A stretch of 64,000 bases of DNA, taken from Piliocolobus tephrosceles (lineage: Eukaryota > Chordata > Mammalia > Primates > Cercopithecidae). The notes under the pieces are model-generated. The model searched no databases and was not told where the DNA came from. It was given only the letters and a program-made list of their open reading frames with translations. The stretch spans positions 1,914,717 through 1,978,716 of the forward strand of contig NC_045449.1 of the NCBI RefSeq assembly GCF_002776525.5, given 5' to 3'. Shown piece after piece: positions 1 to 10,449 of the stretch. The first letter of the stretch is position 1. Every line of letters starts with the position of its first letter. Position numbers and translations under genes: made by a program.

Positions 1-127
1 CACAGTTACACAGACCTGAGTTCAAGTACTAACTGCCACTTCCTGGCTGTTTATCCTTAGACAAGTTACTTAACTTCCCTGAGCCTTTGTTTGCTCAAGT
101 TGTTTGTGAGGTTTAAAAGATAATACA

Positions 128-425
128 GGCCAGGTGCAGTGGCTCATGCCTGTAATCCCAGCACTTGGGGAGGCCGAGGCAGCGGACCACCTGCGGTCAG
201 GAGTCCAAGACCAGCCAGGCCAACATGGTGAACCCCCATCTCTACTAAAAATACAAAAATTAGCTGGGTTAGTAGCGGGCTCCTGTAATTCCAGCTACTC
301 AGGAGGCTGAGGCAGGAGAATTGATTGAACCCAGGAAATGGAGGTTACAGTGAGCTGAGATCGTGCTATTGCAATCCAGCGTGGGTGACAGAGCAAGACT
401 CCGTTGCAGGAAAAAAAAAAAAAAA
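128..425 (+). repeat. Alu SINE, full length
   Basis: Starts ggccaggtgcagtggctcat and has both arms and a poly(A) tail at about 411-425. It is inserted in the MIR that occupies the window start. Confidence 0.93.
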
Positions 426-434
426 GACAAGACA

Positions 435-640
435 AGCCTGGGCAACATAGTGAGACTGTGTCTGTCAAAAACAAACAAAAAAGCTGGGCATGGTGGTGCA
501 CCACACCTACGGTCTGAGCTAAATAGGAGGCTGAGGTAGGAGGATTGCTTGAGCCAGGGAAGTCGGAGCTGCAGTGAGCCATAAGTGCGCCACTGCACTC
601 TAGCCAGGGTGACGAGTGATATCGTGACTCAAAAAGAAAA
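435..640 (+). repeat. Alu SINE, old, 5'-truncated
   Basis: Begins inside the left arm (cctgggcaacatagtgagac), continues into a right arm with 'gaggctgaggtaggagga', and ends in an A-rich tail. Divergence suggests AluJ. Confidence 0.8.
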
Positions 641-720
641 GACAAGACAGAGAGAATACATATCAAATACTCAGCGAGATGCCTGGGCCCAGTAGGTGCT
701 CGATAATTGAGCAGCTATCA

Positions 721-903
721 TTTTTTTTCCCTCTTTGCTCCATTCTCTTCAGAGGTGGGAGGGACACTGCCTAACACGGCTGAGCTGTTTGGAAGCCAGT
801 CTGAGAGGCAAGGTGGGAAGCATGGGGCTGGCACATAGCCTAGGGCCAAGGGGAGAGGCCCTGGAATGCTTACCTGGCTGTTGGAACTGCAAAAAAATTT
901 CTT
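721..903. other. non-repetitive stretch
   Basis: No gene or repeat recognised. A T-rich run opens it and ordinary mixed sequence follows up to the old antisense Alu. Confidence 0.5.
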
Positions 904-1122
904 TTTAATTTGTCCAGGCTGGAGTTTGCAGCAGCCTCATCATGGCTTGCAGCAGGCTCAGCCTCTTGAGCTCAAGCGGGAACCTGGCTAATTTTTAAAA
1001 ATTGTTTTGTAAAGATGAGGTCTTGCTATATTGCTGGTCTCAAACTCCTGGCCTCAAGTGATCCTCCCACCTTGGCCTCCCGAAGCACTGGGATTACAGG
1101 CACGAGCCACCACTCAGGGCCT
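904..1122 (-). repeat. Alu SINE, old and deleted
   Basis: Antisense Alu pieces are clear: gtccaggctggag, ctcaaactcctggcctcaag, and a gggattacaggcacgagcca terminus. An internal deletion shortens the right arm. AluJ-like. Confidence 0.8.
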
Positions 1123-1461
1123 GAAATATTTTATTCAGAACTAAGGTGCTAGATCCAGGCTACTGGGCTGGCCAAGTAGGGGAGGAAAGACCTTGCCTCT
1201 CTTCAGCAATCCCTCTCCCTATTCTTCAGAAAGACTCCGGACCTAATCAAGAGGTACGCATGCATTACCCCAGTAATCTAGAGAGGCTCCAAGGTCCCGG
1301 GCTTCGGAATAAGTGTGCCACTAGTACATATATCAGGAATATAGTCACAATTGCCTTGTCCATCAGGTCCCTTCACAGTGGGGTATGGGCGGTGGCTCTG
1401 TCTTTTTTAATGGGATTGTTGAGGGTTTGAGGAGGCCCTGCAAACCCTGCAACTGTATCTT
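1123..1461. other. non-repetitive stretch
   Basis: About 340 bases with no recognised repeat, exon or RNA. The 94-residue open frame across it has no family resemblance that I can see. Confidence 0.5.
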
Positions 1462-1750
1462 TCTTTCTTTTTTTCTGAGATGGAGTCTGGCTCTGTCGCC
1501 CCAGGCTGCAGTGCAGTGGCGAGATCTCGGCTTACTGCAACCTCCACCTCTTGGGTTCAAAAGATTCTTCCTAAGTAGCTGGGAGTACAACAGGCATGTG
1601 CCACCACGCCCGGCTAAGTTTTGTATTTTTAGTAGAGATGGGTTTTCACCATGTTGGCCAGGCTGGTTTCGAATTCCCGACCTCAGGTGATCCCCCTGTC
1701 TCGGCCTCCCAAAGTGTTGGGATTACAGGCGTGAGCCACTTTGCTTGGCC
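1462..1750 (-). repeat. Alu SINE, full length
   Basis: Antisense Alu from a T-rich tail (tttctttctttttttctgag) through both arms to the cttggcc end at 1750. Confidence 0.92.
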
Positions 1751-1766
1751 AACAGTATCTTATTTT

Positions 1767-1904
1767 ATGCTAAGATGGGGTCTCGCTTTGTTGCCCAGGC
1801 TGCTCTTGGCTGCTCTGAACTCCTGGCCTCAAGGAATCCTACTGCCTTGGCCTCCCAATTCCCAGTACTGCTGGGATTACAGGCATAAACCACTGTCTCC
1901 AGCC
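1767..1904 (-). repeat. Alu monomer or fragment (FLAM/AluJ type)
   Basis: One antisense arm only: gatggggtctcgctttgttg, then gaactcctggcctcaaggaa, ending near ctccagcc. It follows the previous Alu directly in the same orientation. Confidence 0.75.
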
Positions 1905-2851
1905 TGTGTATCTTCCTTAAATAAGACCCAGCTGGATTATTGCCTCATGTCTCCCAATATTAAAGCAGTGATGAGAAGATCCCCAGTATGGTATTTTCTA
2001 CCCACCTGCATTTCCTGAGCTTAGTTATTCCAAACAAAGCCAGATAGGAGTCTGGTCTTCCATGGGCAGAGCCAGCTTGCTCTTCTTGAACTGTTCCTTC
2101 ACGGACAGAAACTATTCATTTCTAGAGCTCTCGGCTCCGGCTGAACCAGAAAGGTACATTCTCAGCGGCAAGAGCGTCACAGAGAGCAAGCTATAGGCAG
2201 CAGTAGCTCGGGCTTCGGTCCAATTCTGCTTCCCCTGCAGAGTGCTCTGAGAGCAGCCACCCACATTGGCAGGGGCTAAGGACGGATATTGGCACTGCCA
2301 ACACAAGCCTTTCAGGTCTGGCTGGCTTCAGCTGGTCTGAAACCTGGAACACAGGCGCTGGGGCCCTCACTTACTGAACCAGCAGGGGAGGCTGCAGGCT
2401 CAGCCCCTGGGGATGAAAGTCCTCCCGTCTGTCTCAGTCTGCAAATATCCACACAGTCTGTTTCTACACTGCCAGTTAGCTCTGGGCCAGAAGCACTGAA
2501 CTTCGGGCTCTAGTCACTCGGAACCACATTGTTTGCCTTCTAGACAGCCACGTCCAGGAGGCCTCCCCTTAGGTTTGTGTTTAGGCTCCTTTACCAAATT
2601 TGCTCCTAATTGTATTTATTCTACGTGTGGCACAAGAGTGGTCTCTCGGAGACATCTGTAGTCTTCAACATACTTAGGCAACATGCAGTTCAGCAAAATG
2701 TAAGTGCCTACTGTGTGTGTGAGGCACTGTCCTCTAGATGCTGGGGACTCCTCACAGAACAAAGCAAAATCCCCGTTTCAGTTGGGGGGTTGGGTCACAT
2801 TCATACCAGATACATCAAAAGACCCCCTGCATCAAGAGAGCACACGCCCCT
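1905..2851. other. non-repetitive stretch with an L2-like remnant
   Basis: No gene was recognised. Bases about 2665-2790 contain the L2/MIR-class phrase gtgcctactgtgtgtgtgaggcactgt and a gctggggactc...cagaacaaagcaaaat block, typical of an ancient L2-type repeat. The remainder (1905-2660) shows nothing I can assign. Confidence 0.5.
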
Positions 2852-3144
2852 GGCCAGGCGCGGTGGCTCAAGCCTGTAATCCCAGCACTTTCGGAGGCCG
2901 AGACGGGCGGATCACGAGGTCAGGAGATCGAGACTATCCTGGCTAACACAGTGAAACCCCGTCTCTACTAAAAAATACAAAAAACTAGACGGGCGAGGTG
3001 GCGGGTGCCTGTAGTCCCAGCTACTCGGGAGGCTGAGGCAGGAGAATGGCATAAACCCAGGAGGCGGAGCTTGCAGTGAGCCGAGATCTGGCCACTGCAC
3101 TCCAGCCTGGGCGACAGAGCGAGACTCCATCTCAAAAAAAAAAA
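2852..3144 (+). repeat. AluY, Old World monkey subtype
   Basis: Young Alu with ggctcaagcctgtaatccc, gggcgaggtggcgggtgcct and the 'gagatctggccactgcac' right-arm variant of cercopithecine AluY. The target-site duplication agagagcacacgcccct (2835-2851) recurs as agagagcgcacacgcccct (3145-3163). Confidence 0.96.
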
Positions 3145-3163
3145 AGAGAGCGCACACGCCCCT

Positions 3164-3580
3164 CCCTGGCTGCCCTGACCTGTGGTACTCAGGAAGGCAG
3201 AATTCTCAGCCCAGGGGAGAAGAAAACCTCCTTGCAGAGACCTAGTACACTGCGCCTTCATTCCTTTCAGGCTGATGGGTCCTGAGGAAGTCAGGATGGA
3301 GAATTCTTTTGGGCTTAGCCTTGCTATAAAATGAAATCCCAATCTCTCTTAATGCTTCCCAAGCTCTTTGCAAACCCTCACCCACCCACCCCTCCCCCAA
3401 AAGATCACAACTGGCACTTCTGGCTATTATTCCCTAATCCTGAACTTCAGTCCCCAGGCAACCCCCTTTGCTATACCCTGCAGGCTGTCTGCTTCCTCTG
3501 GTACCTCTGAAAGTTCACATATTACTCCCTCAACCTGCAGTGATTTTACATTTAAGCAATCAATTCATTCCCTCATCATC
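3164..3580. other. non-repetitive stretch
   Basis: About 400 bases with no recognised repeat or gene. A short C-rich run (cacccacccacccctccccc) occurs at about 3380. Confidence 0.5.
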
Positions 3581-3586
3581 ATCTTC

Positions 3587-3896
3587 TTTTTTCTTTTTTT
3601 TTGGAGACAGAGTCTTCCTCTGTCACCCAGGCTGGAGTGCAGTGGCGCGATCTCAGCTCACTGCAAGCTCTGCCTCCCGGGTTCAGGCCATTCTCCTGCC
3701 TCAGCCTCCCAAGTAGCCGGGACTACAGGCGCCCGCCACCATGCCCAGCTAATGTTTTTGTGTTGTTTTTTTTTTGAAAGTAGTGATGGGGTTTCACTGT
3801 GTTAGCCAGGATGGTCTCCATCTCCCGACCTCATGATCCAGCCACCTGGGCCTCCCAAAGTGCTGGGATTACAGGCTTGAGCTACTGTTCCTGGCC
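3587..3896 (-). repeat. AluY-type SINE, full length
   Basis: Antisense Alu with gcaagctctgcctcccgggt (AluY-like right arm). It runs from the poly(T) tail to ctggcc. The flanking ccctcatcatcatcttctttt and ccctcatcttctttt look like an imperfect target-site duplication. Confidence 0.93.
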
Positions 3897-3944
3897 CCCT
3901 CATCTTCTTTTAAGCTTGATAAGGTCTTTTCTTTTCTCTCTTTT

Positions 3945-4525
3945 TTCTAAACAGAGTCTCACTCTATTAGCAATCAAGGCTCACTGCAGCCTCAAATAAC
4001 TGGGCTCAAGCAATCCTCCTACCTCACCCTCCAGAGTAGCTGGGACCACAGGGGCACACCACTTACGTCTGGCAAATATATATTTATTATTTATTGAGAC
4101 GGAGTCTTGCTGTGTCACCCAGGCTGGAGTGCAGTGGTGCAATCTCGGCTCATTGCAACCTTCATCTTGAACCTGGGTTCGAGCGATTCTCGTGCCTCGG
4201 CCTCCTGAGTAGCCGGGATTCACAGTTGCATGCCACCATGCCCGGCTAATTTTCGTATTTTTAATAGAGATGGGGTTTTACCATGCTGGCCAGGATGGCC
4301 TCAAACTCCTGACCTCAGGTGATCCACCTGCCTTGGCCTCCCAAAGTGCTGGGATTACAGGCGTGAGCCACTGCACCTGACTAATGGCTAATTTTTTTTT
4401 TTTTTTTGGTAGAGACAAGGTCTGACTATGTCCCCTAGGCTGATCTCACTCATAGCTTTAAGTGATCCTCCTGCATCAGCCTCCCAAAGTGCTGGAGTTG
4501 TAGGTGTGAACCGCCCAGCCCAGCC
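3945..4525 (-). repeat. old Alu (AluJ), interrupted by a younger Alu
   Basis: The right-arm part lies at about 3945-4075 (cagagtctcactctattagc to cacttacgtctggc). The left-arm part resumes at about 4388 with a T-rich linker and tagagacaaggtctgac, ending cagcccagcc near 4524. The gap is filled by the Alu at 4086-4387. Confidence 0.75.
4086..4387 (-). repeat. Alu SINE nested in an older Alu
   Basis: A complete antisense Alu (gagacggagtcttgctgtgt to gtgagccactgcacctgac). It interrupts an older Alu of the same orientation. Confidence 0.9.
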
Positions 4526-5023
4526 TAAACGTCCTTCAAGACTCCAGTTAGGCTTTGTCCAATCTGCCAGCCTACCTTCCACAAATACTTCGTAACTCCC
4601 TACTATGGGACAGAGACTGCTAGACATCCTGGGCACACAAGACAAGACAAGACAAGACACACAGATGCAGTCCTTGACTTCACATGACTTTCAGTCCAGC
4701 AAAGGACTCCACAGGAACCTCGCGCTAACCTCTCCCAAGGACACAGGTACCCCTTCAGCAAATGTGGACTAGGCCCACACTTCATTCATCTTCTCTGACT
4801 CCATTAGCACCTCTCAACATCTGCACTACTTGTATGTCACAAAGTGAATTCTTTTGCCCTTTGGTTGGAAGAGACCTTAATAATCATTCTGAGCCACAAG
4901 AGAACCACCTCTAGATACCCCTCGGTGATCCAGCTCTTTCTTGACTACTTCTGGTGGAGAGGACTCAAGGCCCTGGAGTAGTTTTTAAAATCAATCATTA
5001 CTTAACATTGAAGAAATATATAA
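4526..5023. other. non-repetitive stretch
   Basis: No gene recognised. A short (ACAAG)n run sits at 4639-4657. Confidence 0.5.
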
Positions 5024-5303
5024 TTTTTCTTTTCTTTTTTTTTTTTAGACAGAGTCTCTCTCTGTCCACCTAGGCTAGTATGCGGTGGCACAATCACAGC
5101 TCATTGCAGCCTCGACTTCCTGGGCTTAGGTGATCCTCCCATCTTAGCCTCCCAGGTAGCTGGGACTACAGGTGTGAGCCACCACACCTGCTAGAGTTTC
5201 ACCATCTTGGCATGGCTGGTCTCGAACTCTTGGCCTTAAGCAATCTGCCTGCCTCTGCCTCCCAAAGTGCTGGGATTATAGGCATGAGTCACCACGTCCA
5301 GCT
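5024..5303 (-). repeat. Alu SINE
   Basis: Antisense Alu with a T-rich tail, a diverged right arm (ctgtccacctaggctagtat) and a shortened left arm, ending cacgtccagc. Confidence 0.9.
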
Positions 5304-5429
5304 AGTAATTTTTATTATCTACACGAATGGACTTTTTTTCTGACCATTCTGTATGAGGTGTGTTACTGTGTTGAATCTGTAAGGGGACACATTTCCTACT
5401 AGAAGGCCATTCTATTTTTGGACTTTTCT

Positions 5430-5730
5430 TTCTTTCTTTTTTTTTTTTTGGAGATGGAGTCTTGCTCTGTCGCCCAGGCTGGAGTGCAGTGGCTGGATCT
5501 CAGCTCACTGCAATCTCCGCCTCCCGGGTTTACGCCATTCTCCCGCCTCAGCCTCCTGAGTAGCTGGGACCACAGGCGCCCGCCACCTCGCCCGGCTAAT
5601 TTTTTGTATTTTTAGCAGAGATGGGGTTTCGCCGTGTTAGCCAGGATGGTCTCGATCTCCTGACCTCGTGATCCGCCCGTCTTGGCCTCCCAAAGTGCTG
5701 GGATTACAGGCTTGAGCCACCGCGCCTGGC
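5430..5730 (-). repeat. AluY, Old World monkey subtype
   Basis: Antisense young Alu with gtggctggatctcagctcac (complement of the 'gagatcc(g/a)gccac' monkey variant). It is flanked by a perfect 18-base duplication ctatttttggacttttct at 5412-5429 and 5731-5748. Confidence 0.96.
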
Positions 5731-5748
5731 CTATTTTTGGACTTTTCT

Positions 5749-6165
5749 AATTGGTAGAAATGTTTACACCTTTTAAACCCAGATCTGCCTCCCAATGCTT
5801 CTAATTGGTTCTCTGGGGCCATGTAAAACAAAACAAAAAACAAAACACAAACCCCCAAAAAACTCTAATCCTGCTTTTATCTGGCTGGCCTCAAATTATG
5901 TGAGGTCTGCTGTATTACACACCTTCTCTAGGCTAAACAGTCCCACTTCCTTCAACTGTGCCTCACTCTAACTGTCTCCTAAACATCCTGCTTATTCCTT
6001 CACTAAGACTTTCACTAAGACGAATGTGTCTCCTCCAGTGAGTGCCCACGTGACCTGGTAGCAGAGCAGAGAGTGGCCCATCCTCTCTCATCTCTGCTGG
6101 GGATACTCAATTTTAATCACAGACTTAACAGCATTACTTTCATTGTCCCCACCTTGCACTACTGA
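5749..6165. other. non-repetitive stretch
   Basis: No gene or repeat recognised in about 420 bases. Confidence 0.5.
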
Positions 6166-6179
6166 TAAACTGTGAGCTG

Positions 6180-6474
6180 CTTTTTTCCTTTTCTTGTGGG
6201 GGACAGGGTCTTGCTCTGTCGCTCAGGCTGGGGTGCAGTGGCGAGATTGTGGTTCCCTGCAGCCTTGACTTCTCAGACTCATGTGATCCTTCCACCTCAA
6301 CTTCCTGAGGAGCTGGGACTACAAGCATGTGCCACCACACTTGGCTAAATATTTTGTAGAGATGGGGTTTCGTCATGTTGCCCCAGTTGGTCTTGAACTC
6401 CTAAGTTTAAGGAATCCTCTTGCCTCAGCCTCCCAAAGTGTTGGGATTACAGGCGTGAGCCACTGTGCCCAGCC
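6180..6474 (-). repeat. Alu SINE, full length
   Basis: Antisense Alu from ttttttccttttcttgtggg to cactgtgcccagcc. Imperfect flanking duplication: aactgtgagctgct before it, aattgtgagcttct after it. Confidence 0.92.
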
Positions 6475-6806
6475 AATTGTGAGCTTCTAATCAACAAATC
6501 CCCAAATTGTTTTCACATATGTTGCTAAATCCTATCTCCCTTTATGGAGTACAAGCCCTCCACCAACTATTCCCTTTCACATCTTTTCCTTTACCACGGT
6601 CTTCTCCCCATGCCTCAAGAAATCTGATTATTTACTATTGTGCTGCATGCTACACGCTATGTGTGGCTGACTTTTTGGACCAGGGTAGGGTTTTACATTT
6701 ATTCTTATTTGATTTCATCTTGTCATTTACTTCTCCCATTGCAACCTACTAAGTTCTCTTTGGATCTTAAATTTTTCATCTGAGAATGCATTCCCTTCTC
6801 AGGTTT
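6475..6806. other. non-repetitive stretch
   Basis: About 330 bases with no recognised repeat or gene. Confidence 0.5.
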
Positions 6807-6818
6807 ATGTTACATACC

Positions 6819-7121
6819 TTTTTTTTTTTTTTTTTTTTGAGACAGAGTCTTAGTCTTGTTGCCCAGGCTGGAGTGCAATGGCGTGATTTCGGCTCACTGC
6901 AACCTTCACCTCCTGGATTTGAGTGATTCTCCTGCCTCAGCCTCCCGAGTAGCTTGGGTTACAGGCACCCGCCACCATGTCCAGCTAATTTTTGTATTTT
7001 TAGTAGAGACGGGGCTTTCTCATGTTGGTCAGGCTGGTCTCAAACTCCTGACCTCAGGTGATCCACCTGCCTTGGCCTCCCAAAGTGCTGGGATTACAGG
7101 CGTGAGCCACTGTGCCCGGCC
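6819..7121 (-). repeat. Alu SINE, full length
   Basis: Antisense Alu with an 18+ base poly(T) tail and both arms, ending tgcccggcc. Target-site duplication atgttacat at 6807-6815 and 7122-7130. Confidence 0.95.
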
Positions 7122-7130
7122 ATGTTACAT

Positions 7131-8002
7131 GAATTTTATCAGTTGGTTTTATTTACAATTCTCAGTAACTTTCTCCCATTAATCTGTTGTGTTTTTTTCT
7201 CCTAAGTAAGATTCTTGAGGGGAGGCACTAGTGTAAGTGTTTATGTGTGTGCTTAAAATAAAATCTATCTGCAGTATTTAACATGCACTGTGGATGCCTG
7301 AACAATGTGGATGAGTGATCATGGGGGACAGACGGCAGCCTCAGGACAATCCCAGAGGACATCACGGAGGGGGTGCGGCCATACTGTCTATACTGTGTCA
7401 ATCATGCTCCCTGAAGCTGTGCAACACAGACACTTGGAAACACTCGGAGATGCTACCTTCTGTTTGGGTGGTGTTCCTCATGGAGGCTTGGACTCAATAA
7501 GGAATAGGGACTCCTCTTTGACAGGCTGCCTCCAGTTTTTCATGTGAAACCAGATACCACAAGAAGCCACGCTCTGGGCATGTCTTGCTTCATCTTAACT
7601 CCATGGAGGCTGCTGTACTAGGGCAAGGTAACACATACCTCTAAGAAGTGAGATTTAATGCTCTTCAAAGCACTGACGTCATGCTTTGAAAAAAAAAATT
7701 ACACCCACATCTGAAGAACCCCCACAGCATATTAAAAAATGTAGTATAGAGACGTTCTCTGAGATTTGGGCTGAGGTAGAAAGCCATTTTAAGTTGCATT
7801 TTTAGGTTCTATGTTTCTGCAGTCCTGAATTAAAACAATCCATGCCTCATAGTTGGAGACAAGACAAGCTTTGTTAACACAAGCGAACTAGTCTATTCAT
7901 AGCTCGGGACACGGTGTAAGTCAACAAACAGCTGCCATATAGAACCACCTCAATCAATATTAGTTCCCCCTTCTTTACATCTGAACATGAAAAGGCATTT
8001 TT
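7131..8002. other. non-repetitive stretch
   Basis: About 870 bases without an Alu. An L2-like tail may lie at about 7195-7290 (gattcttgaggggaggcact). A perfect CRE palindrome is at 7674-7681. No exon was recognised; the 80-residue open frame at 7305-7547 resembles no family known to me. Confidence 0.45.
7674..7681. promoter_or_regulatory. CRE-like palindrome TGACGTCA
   Basis: A perfect 8-base cAMP-response-element palindrome in repeat-free sequence. CREB/ATF factors bind this sequence, but nothing around it (no CpG island, no recognised exon) shows that it is used. Chance occurrence is quite possible. Confidence 0.25.
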
Positions 8003-8065
8003 CAAAATCAACTGTATCACAACCACACAATGAGCTTATTAAAAATGCAGATTCCAGAACCCCAA

Positions 8066-8690
8066 TTTTTTCTTTTTTCTTTTTTAGAGTCTCACTCTGT
8101 CACCCAGGCTAGAGTATAGTAGTGAGATTTCCGTTCACTGTAACCTCTGCCTTCCGGGCTCAAGTGATCCTCCCATCTCAGCCTCCTCAGTAGATGGCAC
8201 TAGAGGCGCCTGCCACCATGCCTGGGGCATTTTTACCTTTTTTTTTTTTTTTTGAGACAGAGGCTTGCTCTGTTGCCCAGGCTGGAGTGCAGTGGCACGA
8301 TCCTGGCTCACTGCAACCTCCACCTCCCAGATTCAAGCAATTTTTCTGCCTCAGCCTCCTGAGCAGCTGGGACTACAGGCAAAAGTGCCACCACACCCAG
8401 CTAATTTTTATATTTTTTGTAGAGATGAGGTTTCGCCATGTTGGCCAGGCTGGTCTCAAACTCCTGGCCTCAAATGACCCACCCGCCTCGGCCTCCCAAA
8501 GTATTCAAGTACAGACGTGAGCCATCGTCCCTGGTCTAATCTTTGTATTTTTTTTTAGAGATGGGGTTTCACCATGTTGGCCAGGCTGGGCTTGAACTCC
8601 TGGCTTCAAGTAATCTGCTCTCCTTCGCCTCCCAAAGTGCTGGGATTATAGAAAGTGCTGGGATTATAGGCATAAGCCACTGTGCCCAAC
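8066..8690 (-). repeat. Alu SINE interrupted by a younger Alu
   Basis: The right arm is at 8066-8225 (gagtctcactctgtcaccca to ccaccatgcctggg). The left arm resumes at about 8538 (taatctttgtattttttttt-like linker, then gagatggggtttcaccatgt). The left arm holds a small tandem duplication of 'aaagtgctgggattata' near 8633-8668. Confidence 0.85.
8237..8536 (-). repeat. Alu SINE nested in an older Alu
   Basis: Complete antisense Alu with a poly(T) tail, inserted in the linker of the Alu at 8066-8690. Its end is slightly diverged (gagccatcgtccctggtc). Confidence 0.9.
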
Positions 8691-8799
8691 TTGGTTTTCT
8701 TTTTACCCAATACTACTCCTTGGCTATGGATTCCACTTTGAATTCAATGAATCAGTATTTCTTGAGATAGGACCTTAGAATGTATACTTCTAAACATTT

Positions 8800-9167
8800 T
8801 ATTTTATGAGATCGGGTTTTGCTCTCTCACCTAGGCTGGAGTACTGTGGTGTGAACACGGCTCACTGCAGCCTCAACCTATCGAGTAGCTGGGAATACAG
8901 GTGCACACCATCACATCCAGCTAACTTTTTAAAAAAATGTTTTGTAGAGATGGGGTCTTGTGATATTGCACAGGCTGGTCTTGAACTACGCTCAACAGAT
9001 CCCCCTGCTTCGGCCTCCCAAAGTGCTAGGATTACAGGTGTGAGCCACAGCGCCTGGCCAGAAAGTATTGTATAGGCTGGTCTTGAACTCGTAGGCTCAA
9101 GAGAGCCCCCTGCTTCAGCCTCCCAAAGCGCTGGGATTATAGGTGTGGGCCACAGCGCCTGGCCAGA
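8800..9167 (-). repeat. Alu SINE with a duplicated left-arm end
   Basis: Antisense Alu at 8800-9059, followed at once by a second copy of its last ~100 bases (9066-9167). Both copies contain 'ctggtcttgaact' and 'gccacagcgcctggccagaa'. The shared flank after ggcc shows that the duplication arose after insertion. Confidence 0.88.
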
Positions 9168-9321
9168 ATGTGTGCAGGTGTTCCAGGTACTCATGAACAC
9201 TGAGTTTGAGAATTACTGCTTTAAAGGATGGAAGGTTAGGTCAGAGTGGTCACAATTTTAGTAGACTCTTCAAAATGCAACTCTATTTTTCAAAGGTGCA
9301 AACACTACTACTATCTATGTA

Positions 9322-9614
9322 TTTTTGGAGACAGGGTCTTGCTCTGTCACCCAGGCTGGAGTACAGTGGCATGATCAAAGTTCACTGCAACCTTGAACTC
9401 CTGGGCTCAAGTAATCCTCCTTCCTCAGCCTCCCAAGTGGCTGGGACGACAGTCACGTATCACCATGCCCAGCTAATTTTTGAATTTTTATTTTTGTATA
9501 GAAGGGTCCTTACTATGTTGCCAGGACTGGTCTTGAACTCCTGGTCTCAAGCAGTCCTTCTGCTTTGGCCTCCCAAAGTGTTGGGGTTACAGCCGTGAGC
9601 CACTGCACCCAGGC
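9322..9614 (-). repeat. Alu SINE, old
   Basis: Antisense Alu (ggagacagggtcttgctctg to gccactgcacccaggc), AluJ-like. Confidence 0.9.
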
Positions 9615-9664
9615 TACCTTAGTTTTTCATGACACTTTTAGGATCTAAAAATCCTCTGCACTCT

Positions 9665-9790
9665 TTGATGTAGTTACTACATCCAGATGATGCAGATGAG
9701 CAAACTAAAATTCAAATAAATTAAATGACATTCTCAGGAGAACTAAGATCCGAAGTCAGATAAAATGACTTCCTCATTCAGGGCTCTTAC
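9665..9790 (+). repeat. MIR SINE fragment
   Basis: Contains the 'gatgagcaaactaaaattca' and 'cattctcaggagaactaaga' blocks that match the MIR 3' half (gatgaggaaactgag...). Diverged. Confidence 0.5.
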
Positions 9791-9884
9791 CAGCTCACCA
9801 GGGCTACCTTCCTGGAAGAGTGCCATCAGCCTTCCGGGACGTAACAAAACCTGCTGCATGCCTCACTCACCCTTCGCAGCCACA

Positions 9885-10090
9885 GCGAACACCAAGAGAA
9901 TGGTTACTACATGCCAGGCACCGTGCCAAATGCTTTACACGAACCAACTCATGTGATCCCCACAACCTCATGAAGCAGATACTGTTGCTGCTTCCATTAT
10001 AGTGGTGAGGAAACTAAGGCATAGAGAAGTAACTTGCTCAGGGAATGCAACTAGTAAGTGCAGGGGCTGGACTGCTCTAACTGCCACAGC
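9885..10090 (+). repeat. MIR SINE
   Basis: A clear MIR core: ctacatgccaggcaccgtgc, ccaactcatgtgatcccca, gtggtgaggaaactaaggca and agaagtaacttgctcagg follow in the consensus order. Confidence 0.85.
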
Positions 10091-10449
10091 TCTCTGTGAT
10101 CCAGCATTCACAGGGGTTTCAGACAGAGACCCTCACCATCTTCCCGAGGAGAAAGCTCTCATCTAGCCTGGAAATTCATAGGAGAAGAGAAAAAGGCAGC
10201 CTCTCAGAGCTGATTTCTTGAAGACTGAACTCTTCTGGGCATGGTACACTCCTCCTGGGGGGCTCACATGCCACAGGTCTAGGACGAGCAGGGCCCAGTG
10301 GAACAAGTGTCATGGCCTCCGAACTTGTGTGCTCTCAGGCAAATTACTGAGCCTTGTCTGGTAATTACTGCTCCTACTGTCTGATAACTTGTGTGCTCGT
10401 GGGCAAAATCCTGAGCCTTGTCTGCAAAATGCTAATAATTCTGAAGATC
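10091..10449. other. unique stretch with a duplicated MIR-like segment
   Basis: Mostly unassigned. Two 39-base copies of a MIR-like segment (aacttgtgtgctc...gagccttgtctg) lie at 10322-10360 and 10386-10424, with a 64-base period. Confidence 0.55.

Larger units (their letters stand above)
1..718 (-). repeat. MIR SINE remnant, split by Alus
   Basis: Bases 1-127 read like the reverse complement of the MIR core (gttcaagtactaactgccac, then a gacaagttacttaact block), and 655-718 continue it with the 'cagtaggtgctcgataatt' end. The two halves are separated by the Alu insertions at 128-640, so this is one ancient MIR interrupted later. Boundaries are approximate and divergence is high. Confidence 0.65.
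8003..9226 (+). repeat. MER5-like hAT remnant split by two Alu blocks
   Basis: Three pieces read in order as one MER5A-type element. 8003-8065 has 'gagcttattaaaaatgcaga'. 8725-8798 has 'gaatcagtatttcttgagat' and 'aggacctt'. 9174-9226 ends in 'agtttgagaattactgct'. Alus at 8066-8690 and 8800-9167 separate them. Confidence 0.6.
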
